Assembly (NCBI GenBank): GCA_039621445.1
Contig: CP154956.1
Span: 496,001 to 560,000, forward strand
Reading direction: 5' to 3'
Length of the DNA stretch: 64,000 nt
Source of the DNA: Euglena gracilis
Taxonomy: Eukaryota > Euglenida > Euglenophyceae > Euglenales
Shown: in pieces, positions 58,280-64,000 of the stretch
Position numbering within the stretch: position 1 is the stretch's first letter
Layout of the letters: every line of letters starts with the position of its first letter
Program-made: the position numbers and the translations under genes
The notes under the pieces: model-generated
Database searches by the model: none
The model's input: the letters and a program-made list of their open reading frames with translations, nothing else
Told to the model about the DNA's origin: nothing

Positions 58280-58793
58280 CTTGGGGGTGGGGATGGAAAA
58301 AATTGGCTGAAAAAAATTAAACCAGGTGGAGATGCCTTTTGCTGGGTTCGGGGCCCAGTTCGACAGACTGTCACCGGGGGGACACAACATGGACCCTCAA
58401 TAAATACAACACAAAAAAAAACACAAATAAATGCAAACAAAGACAAAAAAAGCACAAAAAATGCAATTTGCATGTAAAATCCTCTAGGAACTCCCCCTTG
58501 ATGTACATTTTTTTGCTTGAGAAAACTTAGATAACATTTCGGCTCTGCTGGAGAAGATTTTTCATTTTGCATGAAAATAGGCATTCTAATGACCAAAAAA
58601 TGCAAGAATGACAAAAAACTGACAACACCTTGGCCTTGGGGGGAAATTGGGGCCAAAAAATTTCAATCAAAACCAAAAAACGCCGAGAAAAAATGCATCC
58701 AAAACCGCAAACAAAACCGCAAAAAAAAACACACAAACATCCCAGCTGATCCCACCACCCAAAGGCGAGACGGAGCTCCGGCAGTGCTGACAC
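58280..58793. other. Intron-like sequence without recognised features
   Basis: A-rich stretches (AAAAACACAAATAAATGC at 58410, AAAACCGCAAACAAAACCGC at 58695). No gene. Confidence 0.4.
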
Positions 58794-58903
58794 CTGCATG
58801 GTAGGGCCCAGCGGGGTGAACTGCAGCTGCTGCTGGAGCATCTGCAGCTGCTGGGGGGCCAGCGGGGCACTGCCCGCGCTCCCGAAGCCCGGGCCGAGGT
58901 GAC
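58794..58903 (-). CDS. Candidate minus-strand exon, Gln-rich
   Basis: Acceptor GCCCCTGAG, exon from 58903, donor CATGCAG|GTGTCA at 58793. Frame GPGFGSAGSAPLAPQQLQML then QQQLQFTPLGPTMQ. Low-complexity Gln/Pro/Ser/Gly with hydrophobic spacing, as in transcriptional activators. Probably in one gene with the Pro-rich exons at 59471 and 60935. Confidence 0.5.
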
Positions 58904-59229
58904 CTCAGGGGCCCCGTCCTCAAGCCGGCCCTCCCCAACCCACCCACCCACCCACCCAGCCTGGCACAGGACCCAATTGGTCTGTCCAATTTCCCAAAAT
59001 TTCCGGCTCGGGAGGGGTAGTCCGAGTTTAAAAGCAGCCTTTTTGGTTCATATGCAGGAATTGGTCAATCCTGCAATTTACAGAACAAAAAAAGACAGAC
59101 CACGGAAAAGGTCACTGTTTGTGTCTGTAGCATCGCATTTTAATTGAAAATATTATAAAATTTTATTTATTTCTTTCTGTTATATTTTATGTAATATAAA
59201 TGAATAATTTATATGTAATTATAATTACA

Positions 59230-59331
59230 TATTTATGTCCCTTATTTGGTTATATATACGTATATGTGTATATATACGTGTATACACACATATGTGTGTG
59301 TATGTGTATATATATGTATATAATATGTGTT

Positions 59332-59402
<71 letters not shown>
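59230..59402. repeat. (TA)n microsatellite with TATATACG variants
   Basis: Perfect TA at 59344-59402; TATACGTGTATA words to the left. Confidence 0.96.
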
Positions 59403-59405
<3 letters not shown>

Positions 59406-59470
59406 ATTTTTTCCCCCAAAGCTCCTGCAGCAGAGGTGTCCTGCAAACCCATTTGTGGCATATTTGAAAC

Positions 59471-59711
59471 CCGCCGGGGGACTGGCCAGCGTGGCCAGGA
59501 AGCCCTGGCTGTGTGCCGGCCGCTGTCTGAGGGGGGAACATGACGACGGGCTGTGCCGTGCCATTTGTGGGGGGCAGGGGCTGGAGGCTGCCCGGGGCGG
59601 CGATGGACGCCCGGGGGGCGGGTTGGGGAACAGGCGGGTCGGCCAACAACGAGGGGGGGGGGGGGCGATGGCGGCTGCGCAAATGCTTTTGCGGGGTGCC
59701 GATGGCAGGTC
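59471..59711 (-). CDS. Candidate minus-strand exon, Pro-rich
   Basis: Acceptor GAGACAGCAG, exon from 59711, donor CCGGCGG|GTTTCA at 59470. Frame [40 protein letters not shown] then [10 protein letters not shown] run in the 5' part makes the early frame uncertain. Disordered, with no folded domain. Confidence 0.42.
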
Positions 59712-59759
59712 CTGCTGTCTCAATCTCAGGCCATACTTCCAAAATTCTAAAAAAAAATC

Positions 59760-59954
59760 ACATTGCATGTCTGCATATAATATATATATTTTATATTATA
59801 TAATATAATACATGGTATATATTATAACATATATATATATATATATATATACATATATATCCTTTACATATATATGGCAGGTGAGAACTTTAATACTCCC
59901 CCCGGGGGGGTACTAAAGTTTTCACCTGCCATATTTTTTTCTATATATACATAC

Positions 59955-59992
<38 letters not shown>

Positions 59993-60013
59993 GTATATAT
60001 ATATATATATATA

Positions 60014-60048
<35 letters not shown>

Positions 60049-60050
60049 TG
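59760..60050. repeat. AT microsatellites flanking a palindrome
   Basis: TATA repeats at 59775-59870 and 59945-60045 on either side of the palindrome at 59872-59934. Confidence 0.93.
59872..59934. mobile_element. 63-bp near-perfect palindrome
   Basis: ATATGGCAGGTGAGAACTTT ... AAAGTTTTCACCTGCCATAT around CCCCCCGGGGGGG. Arms pair over about 28 bp with one or two mismatches. Set in TA repeats, it may be a tiny foldback element or an extreme MITE remnant. Confidence 0.8.
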
Positions 60051-60484
60051 GCTGGAATTGACCACTAGTTCAGATTACTGGATCTTTCTGTCTGGGCCAT
60101 CCACAACTTCTTCCTCAATGGTTGCTTCCAATATGCAACGCAATATTGGCGGTTGAGGTGAAATATACCCTGCATTCCTTTGCTAAATACTCGGAACCGC
60201 CATCTCTTAAAATGGGACCACTGGGGAGGGGGGTCTCGGAGTACACTGGAATGACCAGGTCGGCAGGCACTTCTCCCTGGGGCACTGCTCAAGGGAAAGA
60301 ATTAGCCCAGAAAAGGCCCTTTTCATACCTTCTGGCGCCATAGTGCCTTGTGCCCAAGCACTTTGGTGATGTGTCCTGCCCAACCTCCCCCCTTTCCGAT
60401 CTGTGTTCCTCGGTGTGCGTGGGCTGTGGTGGGGTCGGCCACACAATACGGCTCAGCCTGGTGACGGACCGGCACACGACCAGC

Positions 60485-60739
60485 CAGGGGTTTTTTTTTA
60501 AGACCGGAGGGGGAGAAGGGGAGGGGCCCCTGGGGTGGGGCCCCCCGGGGGAGCTATTGCCCAAAAATGGCCAAAAATGCCAAAAATAAGTCCTTTTTCA
60601 AAATTTTCGGCGCCTTCGGCACCGAAAAAGATATACCCACCAGCCCCTACCCCCACCCCCCCCCCCCGGGGGGGAGGGGGGTCCAAGGGACCCACCCACC
60701 CCCCCCCGGGGGAGGGGGTCCAAGACTAAAAAACCCCCG
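60485..60739 (-). mobile_element. hAT-like MITE family A, copy 4 (255 bp, inverted)
   Basis: CAGGGGTTTTTTTTTTAAG at the left; CTAAAAAACCCCCG at the right (one base from CCCCTG). Perfect CGACCAGC duplications at 60477-60484 and 60740-60747. Core GGCGCCTTCGGCACCGAAAA as in the other copies. Inserted in the left edge of a minisatellite. Confidence 0.87.
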
Positions 60740-60932
60740 CGACCAGCACACGACCGGCACCCGACTGGCACATCACCGGCACACAACCGGCACACAACCG
60801 TCACACGACCGGCACACAACCGTCACACGACCAGCACACAACCGTCACACGACCGGCACAACCGTCACACGACCGGCACACAACCGGCACACGACCGGCA
60901 CACAACCGTCACACAACCGGCACACAACCCAC
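60740..60932. repeat. 10-bp minisatellite (CACACGACCG/CACACAACCG)
   Basis: About 18 units with GGC/GTC alternation. Its first units also lie left of the MITE (60460-60484). Runs up to the donor of the next minus-strand exon. Confidence 0.92.
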
Positions 60933-60934
60933 AC

Positions 60935-61104
60935 CCGGCCGGCCTGGCTGGGGGGGCGGTGGGGGCTGGGGCAGGGACCCGGGCGGTGTGGGGGCAACGG
61001 GCGGCCGCTCGTCGTCGGGCACGGTGGGCGGCCGCTTGGGCTCCTCCGACACGGGGAGGGAGGGGTCGGACCCTGGGTTGCTGCGGGCCCCGGCGCTTTC
61101 CCCC
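60935..61104 (-). CDS. Candidate minus-strand exon, Pro-rich
   Basis: Acceptor CGCCGCACAG, exon from 61104, donor GCCGG|GTGTGG at 60934. Frame NPGSDPSLPVSEEPKRPPTV, PDDERPPVAPTPPGSLPQPP. Disordered. Its donor context matches that of the exon at 61794. Confidence 0.45.
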
Positions 61105-61139
61105 TGTGCGGCGGCGGTAGGGGTGGGGAATCATTTTGG

Positions 61140-61470
61140 CGACGCACACTTGCTGACACACAGGCGACATCATACAGAATTTGTCACACAGGCGACATCA
61201 TACAGAATTTGTTTGGTGACACATACCGGGGGGGGATTTTTGTGCCAGAGAAATTTTGCGGCGACAAATTTCGCGGACGACAAATTTCGCGGGATTCTTT
61301 AAAAATGTCCGGAAATATTTCACGGGATTTTTTTTTGTGAAGCAAAAAAGGGAAGCCTTGAGCACCTGAAAGGGAATACATGGACCAAAATTTTCGCGGG
61401 ATTCCTTAAAAATGTCCGGAAATATTTCGCGGGATTTGCTTCCGCAAAATTTGTCTGTGCAAATTTTCGC
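61140..61470. repeat. Two direct repeats in intron
   Basis: ACACAGGCGACATCATACAG is doubled at 61158-61210. A 60-bp segment with CGGGATTCTTTAAAAATG and GTCCGGAAATATTTC is doubled at 61285 and 61396. Confidence 0.8.
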
Positions 61471-61674
61471 TAGGGCAAAATTTTTCCCCCCTGGTATTTG
61501 ACAAACCCGTTTATTGGTGATACAAATGTGATCCACACAAAAAACTTTCGGTGCGATGCACATAATGTTTTGGGTGATACACACTAAGCGAATGTCGTGG
61601 CGGGCGACAGACAAAACGTTTCCTTCCTGTCCCCAAAAAAATTCCCCTCGGGACATTCAGATAAAATCCAAAAC

Positions 61675-61735
61675 GTGCATGCCGGCTGAATGCTGGCTGT
61701 ATGCCGGCTAAATGCTGGCTGTATGCCGGTCCACG
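61675..61735. repeat. 22-bp tandem repeat (TGCCGGCTGAATGCTGGCTG)
   Basis: Two and a half units. Confidence 0.8.
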
Positions 61736-61793
61736 GATGCCAGCCACCTGCGCATCGCTTCCCCCCTCTCCGGCGCCTGGGGGGGGGGCACAC

Positions 61794-61950
61794 CCGGCTA
61801 CGGCGCGGCTTCTTCCGCCGGAAGGCGAAGAAGCCGCCGTCCATGTCCACGATGTGGCGCAGCTCCTCCTCGTACCACACGTCGAACCCGCCGTCCTTGA
61901 AGAAGCTGCTGTTCAGGAGCTCCTGCCCGTACGGCAGGCGTGGGGCAGGT
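61794..61950 (-). CDS. Candidate minus-strand exon, folded-domain-like
   Basis: Acceptor GTACTGTAAG, exon from 61950, donor AGCCGG|GTGTGC at 61793. Frame RLPYGQELLNSSFFKDGGFD, VWYEEELRHIVDMDGGFFAF, RRKKPRRSR. Dense aromatic, acidic and Gly pattern plus a basic end, probably a conserved domain and a nuclear-type basic patch, but not recognised. One of the strongest coding signals in the window. Confidence 0.55.
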
Positions 61951-62234
61951 CTTACAGTACCCCCCACCCCACTTTAAACCCCAGGGGGGTCAGTCGGATT
62001 ACTGGTTTGCTCGGTTGGCCATGGGGGGGCATAGGAAATGGGGGGGGGGGTGTTGCAGGCGGCAGGGGGGGGGGGGGCGGTTGGGAGCGGCTCTTGTGTG
62101 CAGCAGGTCGTCAATATTTACCCCGAATCGAAACATTCAAATCTCAGCAGCAGAACACCTTTTTCTGGGTACTTTCAGGCAAACAGATTGTGAGAGAAAC
62201 AATTTCCAACTAAAATTAAAACCTGCACTTCACA

Positions 62235-62618
62235 GGTACATTCCCCCCCCCCTTGTCCTTGACACGCCAAAGTACGGGAAAAGTGCGGTTGACACGGGGG
62301 GTGTGTCATGGACACGCCGTGTCATGGGAACCGTACCACAAAACATGCAGCAAAAAGAAACCCGGCGTTTGAGGGACCAATCACCATAGCATCAACAATA
62401 ACTCCAGTGGAGCACTCATATCTCACTAAATCACCAAACTCAAAAGAAGATGAGTTCAAAGCCATGGTTCTGTGCAGAAAATGGCAACCAATTAGCTCCA
62501 GAGCCGTGAAATGTGTCAAGAATACTTTAATCTTTTTAGGTACGGGAAAAGTGCGGTTGACACGGGGGGGGTGTCATGGACAAGGCGTGTCAAGGACAAG
62601 GGGGGGGGGGAATGTACC
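62235..62618. mobile_element. Family G element, complete copy (384 bp)
   Basis: GGTACATT, C run, CTTGTCCTTGACACGCC at the left and the exact inverse at the right (about 35 bp). Inside each end is a direct repeat, TACGGGAAAAGTGCGGTTGA plus CACGGGG and GTGTCATGGACA (62271 and 62540). The central 220 bp is open on the minus strand (62322-62519: LVRYECSTGVIVDAMVIGPS). No clear target duplication. Confidence 0.75.
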
Positions 62619-63310
62619 CCTTCCCAAATTAAAATCGCCAGGATGTTTTATGTCGGGCCAGAATTTCAACACCTGGGGGCTTGCATTGGGGGAGGGGCGC
62701 GATATTTCTGCAAAAAAAAATAAAAACCAAGGAGAGAAATCGTACATGTTCCCCAATAAATTTCTGCAGTCGTTTTGCTCCAGCTGCACAAATTCTCAGA
62801 AAAAAAATCCAGCTGAAAAAATTTTATAGGCAAAAAACCCATGTGCAATTTATGACCAAACTTTCACAGAATGAAAATGTCTGGATATTTTCAAATTCCA
62901 TGCCATCTGTTAGCACTTCCCAAGAAGCGGAGCTATGCGCTTCACATTTCTCCGCATTTTTGCACATTTGTCTCACTTCTTGTGCAATTTTTTCGATTTT
63001 TTTTCAGCGCCTTTTTTTGCTTTTTGGCACATTTCCCCCCCATGGTTTACCCAAATTTTCACGTTTTTGACCCATTATTGCATTTTTTTCCAGGTTAAAA
63101 GTTTCGAATTTTTTGAAACTCTCATTTTCCTCATATTTCCTTAGAGTTGTTGTGAATTTGGTGCCATTTTTTGTATGTTGTTGGGGCAACTTTTTAGATT
63201 TTTGTGATTTTTGGGCTTTTTCTTGCAGATTTTGCACATATTTGCGCATTTTTTCCCCCAAAACCCACATTTTTTGCATTTTTTTTTGAGGCCAGGCGCA
63301 TCCCCCCCTG
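62619..63310. other. No recognised gene; T-rich GCATTTTT words
   Basis: 63000-63290 has repeated TTTTTTGCA(C/T) words. Short frames only. Confidence 0.4.
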
Positions 63311-63317
63311 GTGTGTG

Positions 63318-63338
63318 TGCGCGCGCGTGCGTGTGTGT

Positions 63339-63393
<55 letters not shown>

Positions 63394-63395
63394 TG
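63318..63395. repeat. (TG)n microsatellite
   Basis: About 30 TG units. Confidence 0.96.
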
Positions 63396-63653
63396 TACTG
63401 CTTGTGCACGCGTGTGTGGTCGTGTTTATGTGTGAATTTTAGTCTTATTTATTGGGGTGATATGATGGATATACAAATTGCACAAAATTCAGTAACCATC
63501 CCCAAATATTCACCTCCCTGGCATTTAAAGTCCCTGGGTCTTGAATATTGTACCTAAACGTATATATAGATAATACAATATAATATATAATGCATTTTCG
63601 ATAATAACATAATATATATACATATATAAATATATAAACATTTTCCCCCAGCC

Positions 63654-63657
<4 letters not shown>

Positions 63658-63692
<35 letters not shown>
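63658..63692. repeat. (CA)n microsatellite
   Basis: 17 CA units. Confidence 0.95.
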
Positions 63693-63694
<2 letters not shown>

Positions 63695-63940
63695 GTGCAT
63701 GACTGTCGACATGCAGGATCAAAATGCAGACAGCTGTGCAGGACGTTCAACAGGTACTTCTGCTGACTGCAGTGCTGCCTTTCCCAAATCAGCCAGGACG
63801 CCAAAAAGAGCAGGGGAAACAATAAATATTCCAAGATTTTTGGATTTGGTTGCTGATGTTTCATTCCAGGCTTTCGAGGCAACTGTAGTGTGCGGCACAT
63901 CAACGCACATCTTGATGGGGAACGGTTGGGGGGGGGGCAC

Positions 63941-64000
63941 TGAGCGGGTGTTGGCGAAGCGGCTGTCGATGGTCTCGACGTCGTGGGGCTTCGGGAGCTC
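63941..64000 (-). CDS. Partial minus-strand exon at the window edge
   Basis: Frame ELPKPHDVETIDSRFANTRS with donor CCGCTCA|GTGCCC at 63940. The 5' side lies outside the window. Donor GTGCC matches exons at 6687 and 14652. Confidence 0.42.

Overview
This looks like nuclear DNA of a microbial eukaryote, probably an alga or other protist. Three things suggest it. Short GC-rich coding islands (about 40-240 bp, mostly G or C at third positions) are bounded by AG acceptors and GT (mainly GTG) donors. The DNA between them is AT-rich or low-complexity and full of microsatellites, minisatellites, C/G homopolymer runs and small inverted-repeat transposons. There are no operons, ribosome binding sites or long uninterrupted host genes. 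I cannot name the species. Exon functions are mostly unrecognised and each exon call is a prediction from reading frame plus splice signals.

Layout. 1-270: last exon of a plus-strand gene, sharing its C-terminal sequence with the exon at 25.5 kb. 3.2-25.9 kb: about 17 candidate plus-strand exons, probably one gene of that family (a second internal repeat is seen between exons at 6.7 and 13.97 kb). Two adjacent exons (13.97 and 14.65 kb) resemble a rhamnan-synthesis-F-type glycosyltransferase. 28.2-31.9 kb and 47.0-49.7 kb: further plus-strand exons. 55.4-64.0 kb: a run of minus-strand exons, several proline/glutamine-rich. 

Mobile DNA. (1) Five copies of a hAT-like MITE (ends CAGGGGTTTTTTT) have 8-bp target duplications; one copy splits the terminal exon at 25.6 kb. 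(2) A second MITE at 24.4 kb also has a perfect 8-bp duplication. (3) A complete 1,315-bp LTR retroelement at 33.3-34.7 kb has 234-bp TG...CA repeats, a tRNA-iMet-like primer site, a polypurine tract, a 4-bp duplication, and one ORF with a DIRS/Dam-like NPPF domain. (4) A 37.7-43 kb element has a Penelope-like reverse transcriptase, then two more reading frames in the same frame separated only by UGA codons; the second carries alveolin/articulin-like VPV repeats. It lies between two GA microsatellites. (5) Several other families of short inverted-repeat elements with C/G-run ends are dispersed in the introns.

No tRNA, rRNA, CRISPR array, riboswitch or bacterial promoter was found.
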